64,000 nucleotides of DNA. It comes from Taenia hydatigena. Lineage: Eukaryota > Platyhelminthes > Cestoda > Cyclophyllidea > Taeniidae. The position numbers were made by a program, and so were the translations under genes. The stretch covers positions 1,612,001 to 1,676,000 of the forward strand of contig JADWOT020000002.1 in assembly GCA_036345935.2 (NCBI GenBank), given 5' to 3'. Each line of letters opens with the position of its first letter. Position 1 is the stretch's first letter. Of this stretch, positions 21,461-33,603 are shown in pieces. Under the pieces are notes generated by a model. That model searched no databases and had not been told where the DNA came from. It worked only from the letters and a program-made list of their open reading frames with translations.

Positions 21461-23230
21461 CTGCTCACTCGATCAGGCTATGGTTTGATGAAGGAGAGAG
21501 TGTGTGGGCTTGTTTGTCTTGGGTGGAGTCATCTTGGTCTCATGGAGGAAGTGGGTTGACGTGTAATGTTTAAGAAGCTGTTGGAAGTTCAGGTGCATGG
21601 AGAGCAATCCCACAACAGCTTAGCAAAAGGAGAGAAGTAGTCTTCCCTCTTCGTCAGAGACCTACTTGACTCCATCGTTTGAAAGGCAACTACAGATGCT
21701 TCAACATGTCACTCGACGACTAACTGTGCCACTGCAGAATCACCGGGGATGGTCTGAGTGGAGTTGGAGTGAAGTACATGGAAAAGACAACCGCGCCTGC
21801 AACGGATATGGTCAGATTAACCCTGTGAATCAAAAGACATGCTGTTTGGAACAGTCAACATTGGGGACTGGATGGATGTGCTTGATTCGTGTATCCATCC
21901 GTCCACCGACTCTTCCATCTCTCTGTACATTAATCGAGGAATTCTCATGCTAGTTACTTTGGTGCTCCACACCGCAAGGCCAACTTAGACCCTGACCATG
22001 ATGTATTAGTTGCGACTTTAGTCCTTATATCCAACATCAAGTTGATAGGAGTATGAACTCGTGCATTTGTAATCAAATCTGTTGCTAAGGCGACTTGCTA
22101 GTCCGCAGAAAGTAGAATCGCATGCACAGGATGCATCGTCTAATCACTTGAATTGGTGACAATTCCTCAGATGAAGCACTTTTATGCACTTCCCATTGCT
22201 GACATTTTCTGATGGCCTATTTCCTGACGCCGAAGCATCTACTAACTTTACGCATTCTTAAACCTCATTTTAAGTCCATGAAGGGCCATTTATTAACATT
22301 TATGTGGCACACCTACTAATCCACTCACAAATCTGTTAAGGCATTTTATAGACCTGGTAAAGTCTGTCTGGACTACTTGTGATACGGTAGGTGTGGCGTT
22401 TTCATGCGCGCACAGCTACTAGCGGAGTGGTGAAAATTGAAGCACAGAGACACTACTGCATTGATGCTTTTGTGCACACGCGTTACAATAACCCACCCAT
22501 TTAACCAGCTACTTACTTATCCCCTGTGCGAGGGTCAGCGACGTTGAGACTTAATTGATAATTTGAAGTTATGTGTAACAGAAACGATATCCAAGCAAAC
22601 TTTTATAATTCTTCGAATGAAACAGCAGCTTGGTCAATATGCTTTGCAAAATGCGACACTCATTGGAGCATCCGCACTGAGGACCGAATGCATTAGGATG
22701 GGTGATTAGCACTAAGGGTTGGGCACCGTTGTTATCATTGATTGTTGATTTACGACACATCGGACCTCTTTTTAACTACACCAGACCTATGCGCATCTAC
22801 GGGATTACATGCACGCGAATCTCACTTAGCAATGCCCAACCTGTTGCGGTGGCGAGAGTTTCATTCAATTCCATCAGGAATGAGTGCGTAAATTTAGAAA
22901 GGCAAGAACTCATGTGCGCTAAGTTTGTGGGGGCCTACTGCTCACGTGTTTGCCATGTAGTTTAAAGAAATGCGAGCAGATCGGGAGGGTTTGAGAAATA
23001 GTCAGGAGCACTACGGTTCTAGTATAAGTAGTGGAGTCGCGGCCTGCAAATCACTACTAATTCTGTAACTACACAATGATTGGCATAGCCACCACAATGA
23101 CAAGCTATTTCAACCCACACATAGTGCCCTCAGATGTGCAAATATTGAGTAACCTGGAGATGCCTACCACTGATAAAATTGCATGATCAGCGTTCAACCA
23201 ATAGCATTCACACAGAGCCCATTCGTCACT
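21460..23230. other. Non-coding interval and upstream block of gene D
   Basis: 21460-21960 resembles the 3' module. From about 22930 to 23560 the sequence is a near-identical inverted match to 33300-33900 upstream of pseudogene E. Between 21960 and 22930 I see no gene; 22500-22760 resembles other upstream blocks weakly. Confidence 0.5.
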
Positions 23231-23233
23231 TCT

Positions 23234-23470
23234 ATTGGTCATAGCACAGCCAATGACGTGCGCAATTTTCTAGGGACACGAGAATCATTGGCTCGACGTG
23301 AGTTTAGGCTTTCTTTGAAGATGGTCTCAATGCGCTCCAACTTTACAGATTAAAGCCTAATGCTTTTAGGCAAACAAGGTGAGTTCTGATTCATTTCAGC
23401 TGTGTGTGGGAATAACACGAATTATTTGCTCAGCTTTTATCGCATTTTTGCCTTCCCTCTAGCTCTTTAG
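23234..23470 (+). promoter_or_regulatory. Gene D promoter, 53-bp class, with 5'UTR intron
   Basis: ATTGG at 23234 and CCAAT at 23250 keep the 11-bp spacer, but the third box ATTGG is at 23287, a 53-bp offset. An additional CCAAT lies near 23204. The 5'UTR intron is longer here, about 23379-23470 (donor AAG|GTGAG, acceptor CTCTTTAG). Confidence 0.7.
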
Positions 23471-23471
23471 C

Positions 23472-24726
23472 ATGAGGAGAGCTACCCCCCACGCCTTTAG
23501 GATTGTTTTCCAATTAATGACCACATTTTCCCTCGTAAGTGATGTGACGTGGGTGTCATCACCCTTACAGTCCTTCTTTGCAGGAATGAGGATTATTGTC
23601 TTTATTATAGCTGATTTTCCTCCTAATTGCTTTGGGTGGCATTGTGATGAAAACATCAACAAGCATACTTCAAGCCATAGTATGGATGGCAGTTAAGGGA
23701 TACGAAGTTGATGCAGATGATTTGCATCAGATTACGGCATTTCCGACTGAAACTTCTGGTAAGTGGTGGTGTAAATCATGCGTCTATATCTCTATCTATC
23801 TCGATCTTTCCACAGTGGTACAAACGGTGTTAACTGATTTCATTCGCAGACACCATGGTCGCATACTGTATTGTGGTTGGAGTGATGCTAGCAGTTCTCG
23901 CTCTGATCGGCTTAATTGCTTCATGTTATAGTTGCAATATGATACTCAAACTAGTGAGTTGCATTAAAGTCTATGGTGTAAGCAATGAAGCATCCATTAA
24001 CTTACTCACAAATGTGTTCATCCTTGCCTACCAGTTTGCTGGCATTCTGATTGTTCTTCTTGTTGATAACATCATCGTTGTTGCCATGATTTTCTCCAAT
24101 CCCACCAAACTTGCCAATGAGATTGTCAGCATGGCAGGAGCACTACTTGCATCATACGGGGATGGAAGTGAGGAAGGAAATGCATCCATCCTCATCTGGG
24201 ATCTACTGATGGAGGTATGAGTATGAAATTAGGTAACTAGCCTTGCCTATATTTGCTTCAACTAAATATCCACGAGAATTTCGCATTTCCTAATAGACCG
24301 ACCCTCAGTGCTGTGGCATGAATGGCTACGGGGACTTTGGTATGTTCAAGGAAAATATGCTGATTTTGCTTTTAGTGATACATAAATTTACTAGTTTTCA
24401 ACCTTCATAGAAAAATTGGGCGATAATTTGCCACTTCCTTGCTGTAACATCTCGACTGGCGTCTGCAGTGCTGTGGTATCTCAAAGGGTTGGCGTGGAAG
24501 GGTGCAGATTCAAAGTTGAATCAATTGCTTCACTTAGGTTTACAATCTCATTATATGTCTGCATTGCGATTCTTTCCATGCAGGTGAGTCCCGAAAACGT
24601 CCACTTTGCACTGTCAGCAGAGTATGAACCGCAACCTCCCTTCTGTCTACCTTTCAGGCGATTCTCATCGCACTTGTGGTGCTCTTGATTTGTGCAACTA
24701 GAAATGAGGAGGATAGTGAGGCATGA
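23472..24726 (+). CDS. Tetraspanin, gene D (7 coding exons, 259 aa)
   Basis: Exons are 23472-23534, 23611-23758, 23850-23953, 24035-24214, 24297-24339, 24411-24583 and 24658-24726, with the same lengths as gene A although the sequence is much diverged. The N-terminus is MRRATPHAF, without Gly-2. Exon 2 reads GGIVMKTSTSILQAI, placing it with gene G and pseudogene E. The loop has CCG in TDPQCCGMNGYGDF, then LPLPCC, C198 and GC at 211. The tail is RNEEDSEA. All introns are GT-AG and 71-91 bases. The start follows a CTCTTTAG acceptor by one base and is shared with E. Confidence 0.95.
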
Positions 24727-26400
24727 TGTGCGCTATTGAGGAATGCTTACTACCTCCATTTGACTCCTTATTTGCTGTGACCATTGCTTAATACTTTTAC
24801 TTAGGAAAAGGATCGCATTCCTTGTTGAGGAGCTTTGTTGCAATGACTGTGGCTTGCGAAGGTGTTGGTGTTTGATACAATGCATTGAGTTGGCAGAAGA
24901 TGGACCTTCAAATGCTTGAGCCATTCACACGTAGTTGTCAATCAATGCAGTGGGGGTCATGTGGGGTCTTCTATTCCTCGGGATAATAAATAAGCTGTCA
25001 GTCTGAATAGTCAGACGGTTGTTTGTGTGAATGTGTAGTGCGACTACCGCTTGGCTCAGTTAAAGGAAAACACATGCAAACAGCCTGAAGTGGTTGAAAG
25101 GTGGCAGGTGTAAATTGTGTTGGTCTTGGTCAGTGTTGAGGAAGTGTAGTGAGGAGTCTTGTTGAACTGATACGTGGGGATTCAAGACCACTGAGAGTCC
25201 CTTTACTGACGCTTAGTGATGAAGGAGGGAGGACTTTTCATTTTTACGCATAGCTTGCCATGCATTGCGTTGAAGAAGGCGTTTTCACATGAGTTAACGT
25301 GTCAATTGACAGAGTGTGGTACTTGCCAGCTAACATGGGAGACCGCCTCATGGTCATTTGTTTGAGGGGAGCTATATCGTGGGCACCCTTGGCCGTAAAA
25401 CGGAGAATTGGGAATGGGTGAGGTTGGAACATGCGGTGGCTTCAGTGGATAAGTCACTAGACACTGCTTTACCTGAATAACTGGAATCGATCCAGCTGCT
25501 GCTCGTGTATGTCATTTTCCTCCATACGGATTGGAAGGCGTTTACTGGCAACAGACCTATTAGTTGCAAGGTGTGGTTCAGAAGGAAATCTGAAAAGAAT
25601 AAATGGTTGGATGAGTGCGAGATGTGTGGTTATATGAAGGAATGAAAGGGTGGGTGGATGGAAATATGGACAGATGGATCAATCTTGCCTATTTTATTAC
25701 TATCGCGGACTGTTTGAAGAAGCTTGCACCCTGCATCCTACGAATCTTCTGTCTGCATCCATTCTTAAGTCTTTACTCTAGCTAATGGCTGGTTACACGG
25801 TGGTCTTTACAATGTACTTGTATGTGATGGCGTTCATGTCACCACTGGTGATACGAAAATGGTACAGTTAGTTGTCACGTGTCATGCTAAGTTATGCAAA
25901 AATTACCCTTCAAATGGCAGAATCAAGTAGATCTTACTCCATGGATCTGAGCTCCTTCCAGAGCTCTCAACACCCTCTGTGTTGATTCTTCTCAAGAGAA
26001 TTTTAATCTGCAATTTCCCTACATCAACGCAGAGCATAATCAAGCACGTTGTCTTCACCACCTTAATTCAATAGTGCAATTGACAGTCTCTTCTACTAAG
26101 CACATCTCTCTACTCACCTACGCAGTATGCTGCTTAAACTCAGCCTTGCAAAATACGAGACCTGGCAGGTTTATTGTCTTCAATAGGAGTGAGTGCCAAT
26201 GAGGTAATGATTAATGCAATTATGCAATCCCATCACAGTTGACTGTAATTTATTTAATGGGGTACTCAGAATTTGTACAAATTGCAGCATCTGTGCACAG
26301 CACTGATTTTAAATATTGCAATGAATGTGATTATTTCCTGCGGCTGTATACAAGTTATTTGAAATAATGCAATTGCTTGCCATCATGCTTTTTAATGGTA
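24727..26400. other. 3' block after gene D, no gene seen
   Basis: Contains a copy of the 3' module (24960-25600). AATAAA occurs at about 24987. Short open frames (24733-24924, 25244-25569 minus) are not supported. 25640-26400 holds nothing I recognise. Confidence 0.45.
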
Positions 26401-26401
26401 T

Positions 26402-26686
26402 CTACCCATGACAGAATTGCCAAAATGGAGACACTGTGGACGTATGAACAGATGTGGGCAGCATAGCTAATGGCACGGCGATATGGGAGTTCGGCAGTGT
26501 AATTAAACTCAAATGAGGTTGCCAACCATTATGCACGTAACATTTGCGCCTTATTCGAAACGCTCTACTTACAATGCTCAGTAGCGTGTTCTTGCCATGC
26601 TGCACAAGAAAGCCCGTGGCTAAAAAGAGCTTCATGGATAAGCCGAATAATATGAGAGCTGCAGCAATGTTACCTGGAAGATCCAA
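26402..26686 (-). pseudogene. Best-preserved exon-3-like TM2 relic
   Basis: On the minus strand, after an ATTGCTGCAG acceptor-like site, the frame reads ALILFGLSMKLFLATGFLV then QHGKNTLLSI and meets GTAAGTAG (donor complement ending at 26572). Position and phase match exon 3 of the intact genes (…LIASC..WYKMLKI|GTGAGT). The open frame continues only by chance into the intron. Confidence 0.55.
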
Positions 26687-27219
26687 ATAATTTTCCGTCT
26701 ACTTAAGCTGAAGGCAGTCTCCAAGAATGCAACTGGGAGTAAATGAAAGGTCAATAGTACATTGCCAAAACTCGGAGGTCACTTCTTGGTAGTCAAAATA
26801 GTAGTAGACCGATACAACATTAAAGAGATATTAAATGTTTAGTCACGTTTTTTAGGCTAGGTTTTAAAAAAGTCTTACTGTTTGTTAAGGGAAACGGGCG
26901 ATTGAGCAAAAGGTGGGCATGCTGATGAGGGTCTTCTCGGGTAGCCACACGTTTATCTGTCCCAAGAAAGGTGTTTCAATGTCTGTGACTAAGGTCAGCT
27001 CGAATGTGCAATGACTAAAGACATGGTCTATCACTTTTAGCACCTTAGCAACTGCGGTCGCAACTGCGGGCACCTTAGCAAGTCATCTAACAAAACATGC
27101 GATGTCATAGCATAGACACGTGACTAAGATCATGATGAATTCATTGTTTGAAGTTTCTTTGCTCCTTACAAAATTTAAGCAATAATTATGTGCAAGTCCA
27201 AGCTGTGTGGATGGAGGGG

Positions 27220-27569
27220 AGTGTGAGCCAATTCTTGACGATTTCTGTCAACTGCTCAGAGCATACAATGGTGCTGTTTTTGAGATCGGAGGTGAGTTCG
27301 ATTGCTAGTCCCACCGTACATGGTTGATTAAACCAGATGCAACAAGGTTGCTGTAATTAGGCTTTGTAAAGGTGCTGATTTTGATAAATCAATTGACACA
27401 AATTAGAAGATGATATTGAAGCTGGTCGGGGAAGCTTCGTTTCGTCACTACTTACAAGAGTTGTGATTCTTTGAGTCCGCTGAACTGGTGATAGGGAAAG
27501 TGGAGGCCGCGGTCTCGCCAATAAACTAGTGATTGTGCTAACCGAAAATTCAGTTTTGCGTTGATGCAA
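27220..27569 (-). pseudogene. RLRPR-like module copy, subtype shared with 61640-61860
   Basis: The minus-strand frame at 27357-27569 includes RPRPPLSLSPVQRTQRITTL and ETKLPRPASISS. The plus-strand frame at 61651-61854 has the same motifs (RLRPPLLLPSVQETHRITTL; KTKLPRPTSIS), so the two are paralogs. They share only the first part with the NATNVS-type copies. Confidence 0.4.
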
Positions 27570-30110
27570 TATTTAGTGGGTGCGTGTGTCTATTTCCAGT
27601 GCGTTCACCACACTCTCCATACCTGTGAAGGTCACGCTTGAAGATAGCTTTGCAGAATTAACGGAATCCGCCTCTACGATTACTTATGTCGCAAACTAAC
27701 ATCTGCAGATTCTTTAATTTAGGATAGCGAATGAGCGCTAATACCCACATTGCTGGCAGATTAAAAGACGTGTATGTTTGCCGTCCGAGTCTCCGCGATC
27801 AATCCTTGGACAAACATCATGGACTTCAAAGCTGGCTTTTACTCCCAGCAAGCCAACGCGCTGTCGTGTTGACGGATAATCAAGCGCTGACACTAATTTG
27901 TTACTAAATGCATCGTAGTGGACTGACCAGCTTGATCGTTAGCCAGGAGACGACCACGAACTCTAGACTGGAAAGAGGCATTTGAACCGATAGTCAGATG
28001 GTTCTACCAGTCTGAGACTTTAGCACTGACATCTGGCGCTTCTCATGCCTTTCACGTACTTCCAATCACCGCTATTCTCAGCTCTTTAATTGTTCAAATC
28101 AGGCAGAAAAATGAGGAATATTCCATTTTCATTGCGGGATGGCAAAAGACCTTTAAATTAACACTGCCCAACATCTTCCTTAAGGGACGAATTGATTACT
28201 ACAGTTTACTATATCATTAATGTCACATTCTTATTCTTGCTATTCTGTATCTCTCTGTGTCAGTCCAATGCATTCTACCGATGACTATTTCTGGCCGTGA
28301 CAATAACTAATCAAGTGCGAGGTTAACAGCCGTATCCGAAGTCGGAGTGCCCATTTGACAATCTGTTCTCTGAAATTGGCATCATAATTGGGTTGTTTGT
28401 GCCTGAAAGTGGGCAAAAATCTGTATTGGCAGCAGTGGCAGGGATGAGACACAAGGCGTACCCATCAAATGTCAAGCAAAATAAGAGCCCGCTTGTGGTG
28501 ATACGACTATAGCCCTAGGTCTTCATGTCCAATTCATTGTGGCAGGAAGTTAGGTGAATGGATGTTTGAAATTAAAGCACCTACTAAAACAACTTGCTAG
28601 GTTCATTGTCGACGTAGTGGGCGGGCGCCGTGGTCCCCTTGAAGACACAACAATCTAGAGCGCTATGTGTGTACCCACGTTTAGATTACGGTAATTTCAA
28701 TGCGACACGTTGGCTTATTCTGTTTCTGTGAGCCATAGTGAACCGTTGCACAATGGCAGCAGTAGAGAAGTTGGCCTTACTCACACTCTTAATTGTTAAA
28801 TTAAATAAGCATTGCATTGCACGTGGGAAGTAAACACATCCAAATATCTTAGCTGCGCTTTCTTAATTTGCAAATTTATGCAACTACAGATCCTATGGGA
28901 ACAAGGAAACTACTAAGACGTCATCACGAAATCCCTACGAGGGTGCTTCTCTTAACGGCAACTAGCGCTGTGCGCAAGTTTATGCCACATGCTGGTGACA
29001 CCTTGAATTCACTAGCTACCCTTGTACCCTCTGCGGTTATCCGACTGGTAGGCTTTGTGTTTGCATGATTGATACCTATGCTTGTATCCCATTTCGGCCC
29101 TCCTTAACCGCTTCAAACAATTTTGACGTTTGAATTTGGAACTAATCGAACATTTATTAACGTTTGCTTAGCACGTCCTAACAAATTCTTGCTGACTATT
29201 CCACAGTGAGGCACGAAGACCGCAAATTCGGCAGGGCATCTCATAGGCTTGGAGAAGTCTGTCTTATTTGTTTTGAATACGACAAGTGTGACGCCTTCTT
29301 GTGCACACAGCAACAAGTGAAATTGGTCATATTGGAAGCATTGTGGATAATTGTTGAGAAATAGAAAAGCACATTGCTGTTTTTCCTATATGTGCGTTAG
29401 AATAATCCGATCATCCATCCATCCACTTAATCACCCACCCACCGAGGCCAAGGTGAGTGACGTTGGGACCAAACTGATGATTTGAAGACACATGTACCAA
29501 TAATGGCACCCAATCCCACTTTTTATGATTTTTCAAATAAAACAACTAACTATACAGTTTGCTATTTAATAGGTGTCATTAATTGCAGCAACCTCGCCGT
29601 AGGACAAACTTATTTAGAAGGACAATAGGTTCTGAGAATTGAGCATCTTTGGGATCATTGCACTTTGTTTTGCGGAACAACACAGGCTTTTTCTACTACA
29701 TTCAAAGGCTTGCTAGATTGCGAATCCAGCATAGCAAAGGCGAACCAACCACAATTGCGGAAATTTCAAGCAGCGTCTACATGATTAAGTAAGTGAACTT
29801 TCAGAAAGCCAAAAAAGAAACCACATGGTGAACTTTTTGAAAATTTATTGTTTCATTGCACACTATATAGTTTAGCTAATTGCGTGCAGGTCGGAAGGGT
29901 TCAACAAAATCGAGGGTAATAGATTTCTAGCAAAGCTAATGAAAACGCGGCCTCCATACTACTGTAGAATCCGCATCTCTACAACGCTTGGCAAAGCCAA
30001 CATCTCAGCAAAACATTGTCTTTAGATAAGCAAGTAACGGCTAACGTAGAGATGCCTATCAAAAATAAAATTGCGCACTCAGCTTCCAACCAATTACATG
30101 GATCCGATTC
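27570..30110. repeat. Distal and upstream unit blocks before the 30.3-kb pseudogene
   Basis: 27820-29200 is a diverged direct copy of 4090-5500. 29130-29340 carries the pre-promoter module. 29860-30110 is an upstream block like that before gene A. No gene is supported. Confidence 0.5.
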
Positions 30111-30119
30111 GCCATGCCT

Positions 30120-30300
30120 ATTGGTCGCAACGCGACCAATAGCGTGCGCAATCGCGTGAGAACTCGAATATCATTGGCTGAATGAGAGTTTGGGCTGAAT
30201 TTAAACATGGCCTCATCGCACTTCAGATTTATAGTTCTTGGGATTATCTGTTCAAGTCATCAAAGTGAGCTCTGCTGTATTGGGAGGGATAACAACTTAT
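30120..30300 (+). promoter_or_regulatory. Promoter remnant, 53-bp class, of dead tetraspanin copy
   Basis: ATTGG at 30120 and CCAAT at 30136 (11-bp spacer) with ATTGG at 30173 (53-bp offset); the two boxes sit in a perfect palindrome-like core (CTATTGGTCGC / GCGACCAATAG). The promoter is intact although the gene behind it is wrecked. Confidence 0.65.
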
Positions 30301-30329
30301 TTCTCATCTTTCACCACCTTTTTAGAATT

Positions 30330-30856
30330 ATTTTTTGAATATTTAATGCAACCCACTTCGTAACCGATGTGGTGCGGATGCCATTGTCTTTATGACGCTT
30401 ATTGCCGAAGAAGTGAAGATTGTTCTCTTTGTCGGATGGATTACCTCGTATTGTGGTTGGAACAAAAGATTAAAAGCAGTGACTTGAGTCGGGTGTTGTT
30501 AATCAAGCACAAATGCACCCATCAATTTGCTGACGGATGACTTTGTCATAACCCGTCAGCCTATCGACATTCAAATTGTTCTTCATTTTCTGCCAGTTTC
30601 AGTTTCATCAAATAGGCAATTGGGATTGTCAGCTCAACGGAGGCACTTCTCAAATCATACGGATATAAAAGCGAGGAGGGATTTGCATCGACCGCCATCT
30701 GGAATGTGCTTGATGGAGGCACGAGTCTGTGACTAAATGGTTCGCCTTATTTGCCCAAGATGAAACCAACTAAACGTCCACGAAAATTCTGTGTATCCTA
30801 ACAGTCCGATCCTCAATGCTGTGCCATGCATGGCTACAAGGACCTCGGATTGTAAG
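30330..30856 (+). pseudogene. Tetraspanin pseudogene with large deletions
   Basis: The start of exon 1 is missing; only its end and donor region (about 30335-30362) remain. Intron 1 then runs straight into the end of exon 3 (about 30440-30480, reading like TSYCGWNKRLKA), so exon 2 and most of exon 3 are deleted. Exon 4 is present but shifted (about 30580-30720). Exon 5 (about 30805-30850) reads SDPQCCAMHGYKDLG, with CCG changed to CCA. Exons 6 and 7 are absent: the sequence switches to a block also found at 44370-44590. Confidence 0.85.
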
Positions 30857-32160
30857 GAGCTCAGATCCATGCAGTAGGACCTACTTGACTCTGCTATTTG
30901 AAAGACATTTTTGCATAACCTAGCATGTCACATGGCGACTAATTGTCCCATTTTCATATAACCAGTGGTTGCTTGAACGGCACCAGATTCAAGTATATTG
31001 TAAAGACCACCGTGTAACCAACCGCTGACTGAAAATGGAGGTTTGAGAATTGATGCGGTCAGAAGATTCATAGGATTTAGAATGCAAGCTTCTCAAACAG
31101 CCCGCGGTAGTGATCCATCTGTCTATCTTTCCATCCATCCACCCTATCATTCCTTCATATATCTACGCATCTTGCACTCATCCAATCATTTATTCTTATT
31201 AGGTATTCCTCTACTCCGTTCCCTGCAACTAATAAGTCCTTCCATATTTCAACGTTACTACCATGTTTCAGCAAGGATTAATGCCATCATCTTTCATTTT
31301 GCTTAACTTAATAACTATCTACATCAAAAATCTCATTTGGGAGCAAATCCATTGTTAGTGAGAACCGACTAGTCCGTGTGGAGGAGAATGGCATGCACAA
31401 GTGAAATCTAGATTAGTTCCATTTGTCCAAACAAAACATGTCTATCCATTGCCCACTTTCAACAGTGTCTAGTAGCCTATATTCTAAACTCAGCACATCT
31501 TCCAACCAAACCCATTCTAAAGTCACTAATTTATAGCTAAGAATGCCCACGTAGTGGCCCCTTCTCGTACATGACGATGAGATCTTCCCCAGTGTCAGCT
31601 GGCAAGTACCATGTCTTGCCAAGTGACGCTTTAAATAATGTAAAAGTGCCTGCTTAAATGCAATAAAAGGTGGACTTTATTAAAAAGTGGAAATTTCCCT
31701 CTTTTTATAATGAGCTGGTTGAAAGATTCTCATTAGTCTTGAAATTCTAGGTATCAAGTCAACATCAAACCTCAGCAAAGCTCATCACAGACGCCTATTT
31801 GACACGAACCAAGGCCAGCTCAATCCGCGTTTGCTACTTTTAATCAGTTTAGGTTGCCTAAATGTATTTTTCATCAGTTGAATCAAGTGATTGGCTTACT
31901 ACGCATTCATACACACGACCGCCTGCCTATTTAGACTGACAGCGCAATTACCATCCCGTGGAATAGGAAAGTCCACATGACTCCCATTGTATTGATTGAC
32001 AATTCCTCAAGCATTTGAACGTTTATTTTCTGCCAACCGATTGCATTAAATCAAATAGCCAAAAGCCAATCAAACTCCGACACCTTTGTGTACCTTAACT
32101 ATTGCAATGTCACTAAGCGGCACAATGAGGAAAGGAGTCAAATGGAAGTGGTGGATATTC
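30857..32160. other. 3' blocks between two convergent dead copies
   Basis: 30860-31080 matches 44370-44590. 31080-32160 contains parts of the 3' module in both orientations. Open frame 31043-31306 is not supported by a second copy. Confidence 0.45.
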
Positions 32161-32164
32161 CCCG

Positions 32165-33368
32165 CTAGCAAGTTTCAACCTTCACTTGCCCTACTTTTTT
32201 TGTGGCGCGTATCAAGGTTACTACAAGTAGGATGAGTGAGACCTAAAATGTGGACAGAAGGGAGTTGCGGCTAAAATTAACCTCTCGCACTCTGCTGTCA
32301 GTGTAAAGAGGACGGACTTTGGACTCACCTGCATGGAATGGATCGCAATGGAAACATATAATGAGATTGTAAACTCAAATGAAGCAATTAATTCAACACC
32401 AGATCTGCACCCTGCCACGCTAGCACTTGCAGTTGTTATTGCATCACAATCGGCGGTCGTAATGCTACAGCAAGTAAGTGGCAAGTCTTTGTTTAGTTTT
32501 CTGTGAATTAAATCTGATAAGTTCTTGCATCATCACAAGCGGAAATCGCACATTTCCTTGAACATTTGAAATTTTTCGCAGTCACCCATTCTAAAACATT
32601 GAGGGTCGGGCTATTAGAAAATACGAGATTTTTGAGGACATTTAGACGAATACATTGTAGACAAACAAGGTGAATTGCCTAGTTTTAGATCCATACCTTC
32701 ATCAACGCATCCCGGCTGGCAGGTGATTCATCTCCCTCCTCACTTCCATCCCGTATGATGCAAGAGGTGCTTCGACGACAATAGCATCGACATTAGCAAC
32801 AAGAAGAACAATTAGAATGTCAACACAATGGCAAGTAAAGGGAAACATTTGTACGTAAAATGATGAATTTATAAGGCCCTATTTCACACCCTATAAACGG
32901 ACTCACTATTTTCAACATTTAATTCCAACCACAACACGAAGCAATTAAGCCGATCAAAGCAAAAATTGCTAGCCTCACTCCGGCTACAATGCAGCATGTG
33001 GCTACGGTATCTGCAAAGGGAATTAGGCATTAGCGTTTATGCCACAGTTTAAAGGACGTCGTGATCTAAATCACCACTTACCAGGAATTCCAATAAGAAA
33101 GACCATGATCTGGTGTAAATCATCTGTATCACTTATGCAGTTATTAATTATTACCGTCACTATGGATTAAATTATAGTTGTTGATGGTTCCATCACAACG
33201 CTACCCAACGCCGTTAAGAGGTCGCCCAACTACGATAAGGGAAATAGTCATCACTCGAGCAAAGAAGGACTATAAGAGTGATAGCACCCACATCACATCA
33301 CTCACGATGAAAAATGTGGTATTTAGTTGAAAAACAATCCTAAAGGCGTGCGAGGTAGCTCTCCTCAT
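32165..33368 (-). pseudogene. Tetraspanin pseudogene E, sister of gene D
   Basis: All seven exons can be placed. Exon 1 (33306-33368, MRRATSHAFRIVF) and exon 7 (32165-32242) look normal. Exon 2 has an early TAG and a shift. Exon 3 has TAA at the position of the Tyr-Lys codons near its end. Exon 4 (about 32697-32824) has lost roughly 50 bases and its AG acceptor. In exon 5 the CCG has become Cys-Phe-Arg and the donor is gone. Exon 6 (about 32331-32503) lacks one base near its start, then reads MPLTCCSITTADCDAI in frame. Several independent lesions make loss of function near certain. Confidence 0.9.
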
Positions 33369-33379
33369 GCTAAAGAGCT

Positions 33380-33603
33380 GGAGAAGGCCAAAAATGCGAT
33401 AAGAGCTGAAAAAATAATTCGTCATCTTCACACACAGCTGAAGTGAAGCAGAACTCTACTTCGTTACCTGAAATCATTAAGCTTTAATCTGTGAAGTTGG
33501 GGCGCATTGAGACCATCCTCAAAGAAAGCTTCAACTCTCGTTGAGCCAATGATTCTCGTGTCCCTAGAAAATTGCGCATGCCATTGGCTGTGTTATGACC
33601 AAT
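33380..33603 (-). promoter_or_regulatory. Promoter of pseudogene E, near-identical to that of gene D
   Basis: ATTGG at 33583 and CCAAT at 33599 (11-bp spacer), with the third box CCAAT at 33546 (53-bp offset). The whole region 33300-33900 is an inverted, almost unchanged copy of 22930-23560. The body of E, by contrast, is heavily decayed. Confidence 0.75.

Larger units (their letters stand above)
18300..21600. repeat. ~3.2-kb block with a direct diverged copy at 53500-56700
   Basis: Landmarks align in the same order with an offset near 35.2 kb: minus-strand TM2 relic (18404 / 53601), RLRPR-like module (18880-19150 / 54230-54560), the shared string GGTACGAAACTGAGCCAGTT (20149 / 55325), plus-strand TM2 relic ending at 20366 / 55539, the exon-5 remnant (20750 / 55845), and the loop exon (20870 / 55955). 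Divergence is considerable, so the duplication is old. Confidence 0.7.

Noticed and set aside
31100..31180. TCCATCC/CTATC-rich stretch as a microsatellite
   Set aside because: Only a few imperfect units; the same pyrimidine-rich text recurs at 44650-44690 as part of a unit block.
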